A DNA stretch of 64,000 nucleotides from the NCBI GenBank assembly GCA_022559845.1, contig CM040124.1:74051491-74115490 (forward strand). The letters are read 5' to 3'. Positions 22,336 through 36,995 of the stretch are shown piece by piece. Under the pieces are notes generated by a model that was not told the DNA's origin, did no database searches, and worked only from the letters and a program-made list of their open reading frames with translations. The first letter of the stretch is position 1; each line of letters starts with the position of its first letter. Source of the DNA: Amorphophallus konjac. Taxonomy: Eukaryota > Streptophyta > Magnoliopsida > Alismatales > Araceae. Made by a program: the position numbers and the translations under genes.

Positions 22336-24790
22336 GATGTTGTTTGACCGAGTACCCTTATTGCAATGAAAGTCAATGCATTACTGCCCACATCTCGGTT
22401 GTTCACCATTATCCACCAGTCAGCTGTTCCACCAACCATAAACAAATAAATGTAAGATGTAAATAAAGATCAATTCTTCATGATGTATTAATACATATTG
22501 ACTCAATTTAAGTATAAAGATTTAGTATACCTGGGCTCACTCTTCCCACATCGTATTGCAATTAGGAGTCAGAATATGTCACAGTCCTCATTCTATAATT
22601 GTTCATCTATAAAGATAAAGTATTAGATTAACATAAATACTTAAGTAAATTCTATACGTCTTATTGATAAAATCAATAAAGGCCAACCTCTATTTCGGTC
22701 TGAAGTCTCTTTTCTAGTCTCCTCGATAAACGACCAATGACTTTTAAAGTGCCTTAAAGCACCTCGCCATCAACATTTGTATTGACATTGTACATAAATC
22801 GAGGGTTGATGAAATAACCTGCATTTGGGTATAGTTAACTAAATGTTAGATATAAATTAACCTAAAGAACAATGAACTTTCTATCAATACAATTAATCAC
22901 TCACCAGCTGCATGCAAGTCATAGTATAACGTGTTGTCTCATCTGTGGTCAATTTTTCACCACTTTTCGTATTCTCTGGGAATGGATTTCTGCAAGTTTA
23001 ATTTGGCACGGTTCATGACCTCGTACAGATATCCCATATCATTTTTCTCATCGTCATTCACCATTCTTAGGACCTTCACGAGGAGTGTGACTACTTTCAT
23101 GTACTGTGAGACTATGGCCCAGAATTTGTTGTCTTTCACGATGTGGTAGACATCCAAATAATCCATATGAGCATCAGTATTAGATTTGTCTATGTATTCC
23201 CGCAAGGCATTATGGTACATGAAACTTTTGAGCTTATTCTTATACCTGTGCAAAGACTCCAAAGAAATGAAATTCGAATTAAATACGGATGATATCTATA
23301 AGGATAAAGTAGAAAGAATTGTGTTCATTCTTATACCTGTGCAAAGACTCCAAAGAAATGAAATTCGAAGTAAATTTGGTTGGCCCTGTACGGATGATAT
23401 CTCGCCCCCCACTTGTATGCTCCCTGAACATGTTCAATATCCTAAGATGGCCATAAATATACTGGGTGATTTTTTGTGCCATCTCAATTATCTTCTTCAC
23501 ATTATTTTCCTTCCCAATGTCTTCGAGAATCAAATCCAGATAGTGTGCTGCACATGAGAGCCAATATAAATGTCTGCTCTTCTACATCAACTTCTTCCCT
23601 ATAGCCTTATAAATTGGCTTCATTATCAGCGACTATTTGCACAATATTGTCCTCTCCAATTTGGTCTACCATCTTATCCATCAAATGAAACAAATAATTT
23701 GCATTCTTTTCATAATTTGATACATCAATTAATTTCACAAATACTGTACCTTCGATGTAATAAACTAGAAAGTTGATCATATACTTCTTCGTGATACTAG
23801 TCTGGCCATGACACATAATGGCGCACCTTCTCTCCATCTAGATGCTTGAAGCTTCCAACCCACTGATGGAGCTCTCATCCTCTCCCTCAAGGCCACGCCT
23901 ACCTTCGATGTAATAAACTAGAAAGTTGATCATAGACTTCTTCGTGATACCAGTCTAGCCATGACACATAATGGTGCATCCTCTCTCCATCCAGATATGT
24001 TTGAAGCTTTCAACCCACTGATGGATCTCTCATCCTCTCCCTCAAGGCCACGTCTGTATATGTCTCGACGTGACGGGGCCTTCAAGTCAGGGCCAGCATC
24101 TGCTATGGCATGTAGCATAGGTTGGAAATATTCTGATTCAACTGCATATGTAGGGACACTTGCATGGAAAAACCATTTGCAAATACTTTTAAATGCATGC
24201 CCTGCAACTTCAGCTGAATTTTTGACCCCTCTCAATGCTTGCTTGATTTTTAGTTGTGCATCACTTTGCCTTCTGTGCAGATAGCTGTCCATGGGGCTTT
24301 CTCTCTGCGAGGCTGCACCAGTGTCAGGACGTCGTGCAGCTCGTGCTACACCAGCTGTGCTGCAGTATGTCCCTGAACCTATCGGTGTTTTTCCTTTCCT
24401 TCGAGCGGCTTGTTCATGCTCTATTGCTTTAGTTAGCTCTGGATCTGAATCTTCAGTACCTTCCTCATCATCATCATCCCTCCTTCCCTTTTTGCCAGAA
24501 ATCTCCTCAGCAATTTTAGCATGATTTTCAGCCCTTTGTTGTATCCTCTCTTGTTTGCCCAGAAGGCACTGACACATTTCTTCTCGGATCTCTCGGGGGA
24601 CATCTGTCACATTATTTGACCTCTCCTTTTATCCCTGTCAAATGTTACTTTCCTCTAGTAATTCTGCCATGTATCTCCTTATCATAATAATTATATTTCA
24701 CTTTTATTCTTCCAGCATTAATTAAGGAGAGGTGGGTCCACTCCGGATCGTCCTGCCCTTGCTGCTCATGACCTTGTTCACGTCTAGGTA
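22336..24790 (-). pseudogene. hAT transposase remnant, copy 1
   Basis: N-terminal BED-type finger region at about 24,780-24,620 (KRIKVKYNYYDKEIHGRITRG-like, second Cys changed), low-complexity acidic linker at 24,610-24,290, then the DUF659/RNase H-like core (23,837-23,607, NFLVYYIEGTVFVKLIDVSN and ADNE) and further pieces to 22,445-22,340 (TFIAIRVLGQTTS), where the frame breaks into LTR B just before the catalytic Glu region. Multiple stops and frameshifts. It shares a TAA in the BED finger with copy 2. Inactive. Confidence 0.85.
23750..24055 (-). repeat. 153-bp tandem duplication inside hAT copy 1 transposase
   Basis: The block starting CCTTCGATGTAATAAACTAG at about 23,750 is repeated from about 23,902 with a few differences, ending CCTCAAGGCCACG each time. 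Copy 2 (49,580-49,735) has it once, so this is a local duplication after the copies separated. Confidence 0.8.
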
Positions 24791-24869
24791 TGATACTACA
24801 TTAAGACAGTCAAAGACAAATGGTTGTAAGTACAATGACAAAAATACAATGAAACATAATTGAGCTTTA

Positions 24870-25600
24870 AATTATGTTGAATTGAGATAATTAGTTAAAA
24901 GTCCTAAATTTAAATAGTTAATTAGGACTTAATTTGGAGATTTATCTTAATCACCCTTCAGTAAATGTAATTAGCAACATGTTCCTACCCTAATTATTCA
25001 ATGAAGCTTAATTGAGCTTCAATTGACCCTAACTTAATCTAATCGAACAAAAATCTCAAATTTAAATAGTTAATTAGGGCTTAATTTGGATATTTATCCT
25101 AATCACCCGTCATTAAATGTAATTAACAGTATGCTCCCGCCCTAACATATTCAATGAAACTTAATTGAGCTTCAATTGACACTAAATTAACCTAATTTAA
25201 TAAAAGTCCTAAATTTAAATACCTAATTAGGCCTTAATTTGGAGATTTACTCTAATCACCTTTCATTAAATACAATTAGCAGTATATTCCCGCCCTAACA
25301 TATTCAATGAAGCTTAATTGAGCTTCAATTGACGCTAAATTAACCAAATTAGCCAAAAGCCCCAAATAAAAATCATTAATTAGGCCCTAATTTGGGGATT
25401 TACTCTAATTACCCGACGTCTAATATAATTAACAGCATGCTCCCGCACGAAAATATTCAACGAAGTTTAATTAAGCTTCGATTCATACTAAACTTACCTA
25501 ATTAGACAAAAGCCCCAAATTTAAATTACTAAGTAGGCCCTAATTTGAAGATTTAACATATTTAACATATAAAAAATAATATATTGAAGAGAACCTTACC
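24870..25600. repeat. AT-rich array with exact 153-bp period (hAT copy 1 leader)
   Basis: The landmark TCAATGA/TCAACGA falls at 24,998, 25,151, 25,304 and 25,457, three successive intervals of exactly 153. Units contain TTAATTAGG(G/C)CTTAATTTGG. It lies upstream of the transposase frame. hAT copy 2 has a five-unit version with the same period. Confidence 0.88.
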
Positions 25601-26100
25601 TATAACAAAAAAAAAACTATCAAACCAACAACAAAAATAAAAAACTTACAAGATCTTTGAGGAATCTACAGCAAGAAATGGCGGCGGCTACAGCTACACG
25701 TTAACAGCAAGAAATGGCGACGGCGGCGGCGACAGCAAACCCCTCCACCTGGAAGCTCCTCCACCTGTACTCCTGCCCCTGCAAGACAGAAACATCTCAG
25801 ATCTGAGAATCCGAGGGAGGACAAAACTGAACTCCCCTTAAAAAAAGTTTTTTTTTTAAAGTTTCGGACCTGCTACAGTGAGCAGGTCTGATATCATTTC
25901 GGTTCGGTCCGAAATTGATACGTTTCGGCCGAAACTGCCAACCCTGGACCACACCCCTCTTCCCTCTTAACAGGCTGGACACCCTTCTCTCATGGGCGTT
26001 TCTGTTTCACCCTTCTCTCGCGGGAGTTCCCTCCTCCCGTTTCTCTGTTGCAGTTGTTGTCCTCTCCGTCTCCCCCTTTCTTGGAGTTCTGCTACGGCTC

Positions 26101-26110
26101 CCTTATATAG
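26101..26110 (-). promoter_or_regulatory. TATA box of LTR B
   Basis: CCTATATAAGG on the minus strand, downstream of the hairpin array in LTR orientation, equivalent to the TATA boxes of LTRs A, C and D. Confidence 0.55.
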
Positions 26111-26279
26111 GAATGGGACAGGGACCGGAGGCATGGTAAGGCTTCAAGACATCCCCCTCCGGTGGAACCTCAATCGGTGGCTGCCTCCCCCCTCCGGTGG
26201 AATCTCAATAGGTGGGCTGCCTCCTCCCCACCTTTCTCTTCTTCTTTTTCTCTCTTTTTCTTTTTTTTGGGGGGTCTGC

Positions 26280-26540
26280 TACGCATGAAAGAAGGACTAG
26301 AGGGGGTCCTCCTCCGGTTGATTGACACCAGAGGGGCCTCCCTCTAGTGGTGCAGTGACCGGAGGGGGTCTCCTCTGGTCTGCACAACTGGAGGGGGCCT
26401 CCCTTCTGTGCTCACAACCGGAGGGGGTCCCCCTCCAGTGTTGTACAACCGGAGGGACCCCCCCTCCGGTGCTTGTGCAACCGGAGGGCCCCCTTCCGGG
26501 GCTGATTGACCGGAGGGCCCCCCCTCCGCTTCCCCTGCAT
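26280..26540. repeat. Hairpin array in U3 of LTR B
   Basis: About seven units of ACCGGAGGG joined through 3-8 bases to CCCTCCGGT, separated by 8-12 base linkers (for example GTTGTACA, GCTTGTGCA). Period is roughly 35-40 bases. Confidence 0.85.
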
Positions 26541-26743
26541 TTTTGAGAGAGGGAGAGAGAGCGGAGGGAGGTGCTCTTGCAACCTCTTTTATTTTTTCTC
26601 TTCTTTTTTTCGTTCTCTTTCTTCTCTTTTTTTCAAAAAAAATCAGGGTTCAACAGTTGCATAATGTTCTAAAAGCAATTTCAAGCCTTTCAGTGTCTTT
26701 TCTGTTATTTCCATTTGTCATATCTGATCCATTGAACCACTTG

Positions 26744-30457
<3,714 letters not shown>

Positions 30458-31692
30458 GTTTGTTGGCTGTTCCATGATCTAACTTTTGCTTCAAGGAGTG
30501 CATTTCTGAGATTAAGTATTGATTCAGAAGAAAAATGTTTTCTTGTCTGATCTGATATTCTATTAGTACTTATCTTGCTCAGGAATGCATACAGAAAAAG
30601 AAAAAGGATTAGAGCGGAAATGTTTCTGGCCAACATTTTTTGAACCTCAAATTTAAAGCTTTTTCTTGTTTTTCCATGTTCCTTTGATGTCAGATTCTCA
30701 TTCTTCTTTGTTTTCTAACCAACTAGTTTGTTTAGCACATTTACAGTAGACAAAATGGACTAATCATATTTTGGTAGATGCATTCCTGTGGACTAAAGAA
30801 AAGGCAATCATTATATTTGCATTCTTATTGTAAATCATTAGGTCAGCGTATTTTAGGGAAGTGATTTAGCCTTGAATTTTTGTTTTCCTAAATGTTTTGC
30901 CTTTTCTTGTTGTCTTGTCTGGATTTTATATCATGTTTAATCTTGTAGAACTATGCATTATAAAAACGTTAGACAAAATCCTGTGTGTTAACAAACTAAT
31001 TCCTTGAAACAGCTTGACTATGTGAAATTAGAGTTTACTTGTCTATTGTCTAGGACTCTAGTGTAGCCAACAGATGACTTTCTTTTTTGGGAGTCCGAGA
31101 GTAAACCCATCTGCCCAGGATCAAGCCCGAATCACTGGTAGCCTGAGCTGGGGCAGGCCAAACAGATGACAATTTTTTGAAGTTGTCTTAACAGACAAAA
31201 TATGCATCCTCTGAAAAAGTTCTCCACATTGTCTGAGAATAGACATGGTGCACCATCAGATGGTCAATGCTTGCATCATCCTCAACACACAACTAGCTTG
31301 CAGTTTCAATAGCATCCAAAAAGCATGCCAAGTGAATGAGTCAGTGGCCGGCATGAACAATCCTCCACATTAGGAATTTAACTTCGCCGGGCTGTGAGGT
31401 AACTAAACCATATGATGCATGGCATTCTAAGGCCCCTGCCAGCTATCATCATGCATGTAGACATCATCGTGAAATTTCCATCTTTCTTCCAACCTGACCA
31501 TCAATAATCACCTCTATCCATCCGCAGAATATGTCCTTCTAACAAGGATGAAAGGCCATTGAGGTGAGCAATTCCATTGTTATGAAGGCTTGTCCTAGAA
31601 ACAGGTTATCAATCACCTACCTTCTCACTTTGATCAAATATATCAGTAATGAGCTATCATGGAACCAGGAATATAGGAAATGCAAAAGAGGC
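30458..31692 (+). other. Host non-coding sequence after ArgRS exon 7
   Basis: AT-rich, intron-like, with no further ArgRS exon recognised and no clear transposon. It ends at the 5-bp target duplication GAGGC (31,688-31,692) of solo LTR F. Host sequence resumes at 34,159-34,194 and again at 45,951-46,171. Confidence 0.6.
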
Positions 31693-32939
31693 TGTTTACA
31701 TGCGAAAAATGCGGACGCGCTGATGATGAATTAAAATTTGGGGGGTTCAGGTATCATGTCTATTTGCATTTCTTTATTTCGCGTTTTGGGTTTATCATAC
31801 GATTTAGAGTTTGTGTGCCGGACTTTTCTCCACCGACTGGAGTCGATGTTAATTTACATCGGAACAAGTCCAAACACCTTTGATTAACCATCAAAGAACG
31901 CCTTTTCGCCTCTATGCATTGTGACATAAATGATCTTGATGATCGCCCATTACAGGTACATACTCTTGCAAAGAAATTTGAAGACTTTATTTCCTTGATC
32001 ATATGTAATTTGAATTACAATCGGTCTTCCAAGACCTTTACATATGGTCCCACTTGTGTAATCATGTCTTCAGGATTACATCCGGTCGCAATCAGACCTT
32101 TTGAATATGTTTCAGTCTGCATTTGGACCTTTGAATTTGCTTTCGTTCTGATCGGATCATTGAATTTGCTTCTGCCTCTTGATCGGACAGTGGAACTTGA
32201 ATTCCACCATGATCGGACCATTGGATCGCCAACATGATTACTATTGGTCCGTCGGAATTGCTTCATGGTCATGATCACTCTTTTGATTTGGACCTTTATA
32301 ATTTTTCTAATTACACCCCACACATGGATGGGATATATCTAGAGCTTTTAATCTTTCTGATTATACCCTGCACATGTCAGGGACATGTTCATGATTCTCA
32401 CATTTTTACCCCCAGAGTACCCAAATAGGGGATATATCTACAATTCTTTGATTTTTTGCTCAAATCTTTGCTAATCACACTTGGACTGATATCAATCTCT
32501 GATTGCTTGAAAACTTTCTCAGAATTCCACAATGCACATAGGCATGAGTATTTGATTTTTTTGATCGTGTAAAAAGGTTTCTTCAGCCTTCCTTCGGAGA
32601 ATGCATGAGAATACACAATAACACCTTGCGCTCTGCACACTTAGATTTCCTTGGCCATTCCGATTGCTTGATGCCTTGTTGATGCTTTCTCTTTAAAAAA
32701 TCTCCAGGCTCTCTTTGAACCTCCTTGCGCAGTCCTCCTTGTCCCTCCCCTTTGCTCTTTGGTGGATGCTTGAGGGTCTAGTTTATGCCAAGTGCTGGCC
32801 GCTCTCTCCCTTTTGTAGGGGTTGAAGAAAGAGACACTCCCGGTGGATTTTGGTGGAGGTAAGCCACTTTGACTTTGTCTTATTGTCCCTTCATTTTCTT
32901 TTCTTTTTCTCTCCCTTTTTTCTTTGGTTTGTTTTTGTA

Positions 32940-33720
32940 CGCACAAAAACAAAAAAGGGGGGCACCCCCGGTCTGTGACAGCAGGAGAAGGGAGAGGGGG
33001 GGCACCCCCGGTGGCTCTGACCGGGGGTCCCCCTTTCAGTCAGTTTGCAGGAGCAGCAGAGGGGGACCGGGGGGGGGGGGTACCCCCAGTAGACTAGACC
33101 TCCCCTCTCGTCCATTTTAGCAGCAGAGGGGGAGAGTGGGGGTACCCCCGGTGGTGCTCCACCGGGGGTCCTCTCCCTTCTTTGTTTTGAAGAGAAGGAG
33201 AAGCAGCATCTGCAGGATAGAGGAGGCACCCCCGGTGGACTGGACCGGGCAGGATGGCAGTATCGGCTGAAATCGATACGTTTCGGCCGAAATGTATCGG
33301 TTTCGGCCAATACCGAAACCGAAACGCACCAAGTCACTGTAGCAAGTCCGATACCGAACCCAGACCGAAATCGGACCAAAATCGAACCGAAACCGACCGA
33401 AACTGACCGAAATCGGACCGAAACCGTCTGGTTTCGGCCGAAACCGGACCTGCTCAATACATTTTTTGCCTTTTCTGACTGTTTTGAACCGGTTTCGGCC
33501 GAAACCGAAACGTATCGGTTTCGGTACCGGCCGAAACCGGTACCGAAACCGATACTACCATCCTTGGGACCGGGGGTCCTCCCCCTCCTCCTGGCATGTC
33601 CGGACCAATGAAAAAAAAGGGGGGGGTGGCAATCCCCGGTAGTTTTGATCGGGGGTGGCCCGATGGGTTCCACTGATGGGAGAGGGAGATAAGAAGAGGG
33701 AGGGGGCGGTCCCCCCCTCC
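32940..33720. repeat. Hairpin array in U3 of solo LTR F, interrupted by a MITE
   Basis: Units pair (C)ACCCCCGGTGG with CCACCGGGGGT (clearest at about 33,143-33,172) and GGGGGTACCCCC; the MITE at 33,250-33,566 sits within one unit, whose two arms are now at about 33,225 and 33,572. Confidence 0.75.
33250..33566. mobile_element. hAT-type MITE 1 (317 bp)
   Basis: Terminal inverted repeats CAGGATGGCAGTATCGG and (complement) CAAGGATGGTAGTATCGG. Exact 8-bp target duplication GGACCGGG at 33,242-33,249 and 33,567-33,574. The interior is made largely of TTTCGGCCGAAAC-type palindromes. The termini match hAT copies 1 and 2, so it was probably moved by that transposase family. Confidence 0.92.
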
Positions 33721-34653
33721 ACGTGCACCAGTCCAAAACCAGAAAAAGCCACTAATTCTGGGATTTTTAAATTCTTTTTTTTTGGCCTTTTTCTAGCAGA
33801 GGATATGTACAGCTCTCCTTGTTTGTTTGTTGACTTTCTCTTGACGCATCTCGCTCTAAAATCTTGGACCTTGAGTTCATTTCATTGGGTGGGTGTGTGG
33901 CTTTGTACCGCCCACCAGGTGTTTGACAAAATCTCCATGGGTCATTAGAAGCTAAAAAGCTTGACTTTGTGTAGATTTTGTTGAGTGGGTGTGTGTGGCC
34001 TTATGCCGCCCAACAATTTTGATGAAATGTTCATGGGCGCTTATGTGACGGCAACGATCTCGTATCATTGCTTGCCCTGACACAACACACTTCAACTTCT
34101 AAATTTTGTTGTGAATATCAGAAAATACTCAGTGACTTTTACGGGGTTCAACAGAGGCTTATTAACAACTCCATCTAAGAGCTAGCTATCAGACTGTTAG
34201 GGTGCAAGGCACGGATTCAGAGGGGTGGTGAATGAATCCCCGTTCAAAAAACTATTGCGGAAATAAAATCTAGGTTAGGCTGAACAAATTAAATGCTCTC
34301 CAAAGACAGGAAGATGATAATCAAATAGTAGATGCAGAGTTAATAGCTCATATTAAATCGTAACTCTGCCAGACACAATATCGAATGCCAAGCGAGCATA
34401 CAAACTGACATATCGTAGAACACACTAGCAGACCTTCAAGCTCCGAATAGCACGCAATCTCCGCAGACTAGAACTACGCAAACCAGACTCACTTAGCAAC
34501 ACATATAATGCTCAAGGGTACTTCAGATAGAAACAAGAATGCTCAGACAACCTGTGAAGGAGGTAGAAGACAAGGGGCAAACGCACAAGGCAAACCACGG
34601 CACAATAGATTTTTAGGTGGTTCGGCCTGCAACCCACATACCTACATCCACCC

Positions 34654-34980
34654 CTCACTCCAAACCGGAGTGAGGCTTCTCTTGCCAAAGCAAGAAGCAG
34701 ACTCAGTCTGCAACAACCGCTGCCTTACAGCTTGACCCAGAGGAACACTCTCCTCTCTTCCTCCAACCCGGAGGGGAACCACTAGTGACACCCCGTCACT
34801 AGCAACTGGAGACACAATCTCCCTTCCTCTGATACCCAAAGGGAAACCACAAGTGACACCCTGTCACTTGCAACCCGGAGGACCAATCCTCCCTTCCTCC
34901 AAACCGGAGGGAAACCCACAAGTAGCACACCACTACTTGCAATCGGAGACTACGTCTCCCTTCTCCTGAGTCCACAGGAG
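34654..34980. repeat. Chain of about 12 short hairpins in the transcribed part of the Copia 3' LTR
   Basis: Stems in order: CTCACTCC/GGAGTGAG (34,654-34,674), CTTGC/GCAAG (34,681-34,694), GCAGAC/GTCTGC (34,697-34,711), GCTG/CAGC (34,719-34,731), GAGGA/TCCTC (about 34,740-34,755), CCTCC/GGAGG (34,760-34,774), CTAGTGAC/GTCACTAG (34,782-34,802), GGAGA/TCTCC (34,808-34,822), CAAGTGAC/GTCACTTG (34,850-34,870), GGAGG/CCTCC (34,877-34,892), CCTCC/GGAGG (34,896-34,910), CAAGTAG/CTACTTG (about 34,919-34,939), GGAGAC/GTCTCC (34,945-34,959), CTCCTG/CAGGAG (34,963-34,980). Loops are 3-8 bases. Confidence 0.88.
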
Positions 34981-35389
34981 AAACCCCGACCTCAAGCCAA
35001 AGGATCGGAAAACACTAATGGAGAATGGGAAGAACAAACGAAAAACAAAAACAGAAACAAAAGGGAAAATAACTGTAGCTCCGAAGAGCAATTTCAACAT
35101 AAGTCTTCAGGGAACGCTCCCTCTTCCTTCTTCTCAGCATCTGGCTCTCTCTTTACTTCTTAGCTCTCTCTCTCTCTTCACTTCGCAGCTCTTCTCACTT
35201 TCTCTTCACTACTCAGCTCTCTCGCTCTCTCTAGACTTCTTCTTCTTCTCAGCTATCTCTTCTTTTCTCTCTTGACTTTCTTCTCTGGTGGCTGCTCTTT
35301 CTTTTTCTTTCATGCGCCTCACCCTTCTTCTCTTCTGGTTGCTCTTCTTTCCTTCTGGCGGCCTGTTTTCTTGAAGGACAAGACATCCT

Positions 35390-35397
35390 TATATATA
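35390..35397 (-). promoter_or_regulatory. TATA box of the Copia 3' LTR
   Basis: Minus-strand CTATATATAAGG. In the 5' LTR the equivalent site (about 43,193) reads CTAATATAAGG, a weaker match. Confidence 0.6.
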
Positions 35398-35780
35398 GCA
35401 GAGCCTCCTTATGGATGAGGCAGAAAAACCTACTGAAATCCCACTGGTCCACGTGGCAGGGGCGAGAATGTTCCTCTTGTCATTGTGCCTGGGAACACGT
35501 GGCCGCCTCCAGCCTTCTGGGAACACGTGCCTGCTTCAGTTGGAGCTCACGTGATTCTTTAATCTTGTCAGTCACAAGAGAGGCATTTCGTCAAACAGTT
35601 TGGGGTCAGTCATTTTGAAATGTGCACAGATCCAATACATGCTCCGACGTGTATATGCTCAAGGTGCAACTAGCATAGACCTGAGTTCAGTTGGCACCGA
35701 GCTCAATAGCTAGTCACGACCCAATAATGCATGAAGCTAATAAGTGCACGGACCTTGCTATGCAGAATGCAAAGACTTGC

Positions 35781-36680
35781 ACCGACCAACATTGCACCGA
35801 CCGTGTCCTTGTGCTAGTAAAGGCATTGCACCGACTGTGTGTGTGCATTAGACGTAGCATGAGACGCAGACTGCACCGACCGTGTGAATGCCTTAGGCAT
35901 ATATATGCACGGACCAGGTATGTGCGTGAGACGCAAAATGAGACGCACATATGCACTGACTTGAGTGTGGTGAAGCAAAGATATGCACAGACTTAACTAT
36001 GGTGATGGGGTGACTAGCACTGACCTTAGTATGCCTTAGACAAAACTAGCACCGACTGTGTATAGGCCTTAGCCAAGGACATGCAGCGCCACTAGCACCG
36101 ACCTTGTATAGCACATAGCGCAGCAAAAGCTGCACCGACCTTGTTATGAGACCTACACCTACGCTTAAGCAAAAGATGCACCGACCTAGTGACAAAGCAC
36201 TGGAACGTGCACCGACCTTATGCTCGCAGCAAACTATATGCACCGACCTTCATGCGTGCGTATAACAGAATGTGCATCGACTTGTGCTCGCTTGCAGCAA
36301 GCCTGCACCGACCCTATATGCATGCATGTAAAAACATGCACCGACTATATATGCACCGGCTCAGTTATTTGTAGACTAAGACATGCACAGGCTTTATATG
36401 CAACAACCCGTAACGTGCACCGACCTAAGCTGAATGTGCTACAGTGCATGCACAGACCTGAATATGCATGTGCACAAACTTGAACAGTGTATGCACAGAC
36501 TTTGTGCAAGCTAACACAGACTATATGCATGCTATAGTGTATGCACCGACTTGCATTATGCGTACGCAAACATGCACCGACTATTAGTATGATAGATGGT
36601 GCAACTAGCACTGACCTGGTTATGCTGGATGGTGCAACTAGCACCGACCTGATGCATGGTTCTGTAAACTAACACCGACT
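35781..36680. promoter_or_regulatory. Array of ACCGAC motifs in U3 of the Copia LTR
   Basis: Seventeen exact ACCGAC hexamers, all in the same orientation, at 35781, 35796, 35830, 35875, 36051, 36097, 36134, 36180, 36211, 36242, 36307, 36340, 36419, 36545, 36575, 36643 and 36674, plus about ten one-base variants (CACTGAC, CACAGAC, CACGGAC). Most are preceded by (T/A)GC. ACCGAC equals the RCCGAC core of the DRE/CRT element bound by DREB/CBF factors. The array lies upstream of the LTR TATA box; a similar array is in the 5' LTR (43,574-45,660). Confidence 0.7.
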
Positions 36681-36979
36681 AACATCGACCTAAGTATGTG
36701 CATATGACTTATCAAACCTGAGAGAACTTTGTGCACATAACCTGTTCGATGAAATGACTGTGCATGCATTCTGATGAGGTTCTATGCAGCATGAGAGTGC
36801 ATAAATCTGAAAATGCACATCATGCAAATGATCATTAAATTTAATGTACAAAACATCAATGCACAGCAATCAAACCTCATTAATGCACAGTGCAATGTCT
36901 AAATGCATAATCAGATGCATATTGCAAACACATGATGACTTATAGTGTTTGCTATCATCAAAACCACAGGGATACAACA

Positions 36980-36995
36980 ATCTCCCCCTTTTTGA
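36980..36995 (-). other. Polypurine tract of the Copia element
   Basis: Minus strand ATCAAAAAGGGGGAGAT immediately before the LTR start TGTTGTATCC. Two similar tracts lie further inside, at about 37,053-37,080 and 37,265-37,275. Confidence 0.85.

Larger units (their letters stand above)
22336..25946 (-). mobile_element. hAT transposon copy 1 (3'-truncated)
   Basis: The 5' terminus (minus strand) is CAGGGTTGGCAGTTTCGG, complement at 25,929-25,946, matching the termini of hAT copy 2 and of two MITEs here. Then come a GC-rich leader, an AT-rich 153-bp repeat array, and a transposase remnant. The left side ends inside the dimerisation domain at the junction with LTR B, so the 3' terminus and its target duplication are gone. 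Confidence 0.8.
25947..26655 (-). mobile_element. 5' LTR of Tat element B, U3 portion
   Basis: Minus-strand LTR starting TGTTGAACCCTGA at 26,655, like the start of solo LTR F (TGTTGAACCCC at 34,153). It has a hairpin array (26,280-26,540), a minus-strand TATA (26,101-26,110), and a CCTCCGGTGGAA segment shared with LTR D. hAT copy 1 ends exactly at its left edge. Candidate right target duplication is GTTGC (26,656-26,660). Confidence 0.72.
31693..34153 (-). mobile_element. Solo Tat LTR (F), with 5-bp target duplication
   Basis: Minus-strand LTR starting TGTTGAACCCC at 34,153 and ending TGTAAACA at 31,693, flanked by GAGGC at 31,688-31,692 and 34,154-34,158. No internal region, PBS or PPT, so it is a solo LTR left by recombination between two LTRs. 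It contains a hairpin array and a nested MITE. Confidence 0.88.
34195..36979 (-). mobile_element. 3' LTR of the Copia element (2,785 bp)
   Basis: TGTTGTATCCC start (36,979) and CACCCTAACA end (34,195) on the minus strand. From its 5' side it holds an ACCGAC-rich U3 (36,680-35,781), a TATA box (35,390-35,397), a CT-rich stretch (35,140-35,350) and a hairpin chain (34,980-34,654). Confidence 0.92.

Noticed and set aside
31081..31160. Possible SINE or tRNA-derived element after ArgRS exon 7
   Set aside because: No A/B box pair, poly-A tail or target duplication could be found.
32891..33736. 281-codon open frame in LTR F
   Set aside because: Crosses the MITE and hairpin array; translation is low-complexity and matches no family.
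34654..34980. MicroRNA precursor cluster
   Set aside because: Stems are 5-8 bp with tiny loops, much shorter than plant miRNA precursors.
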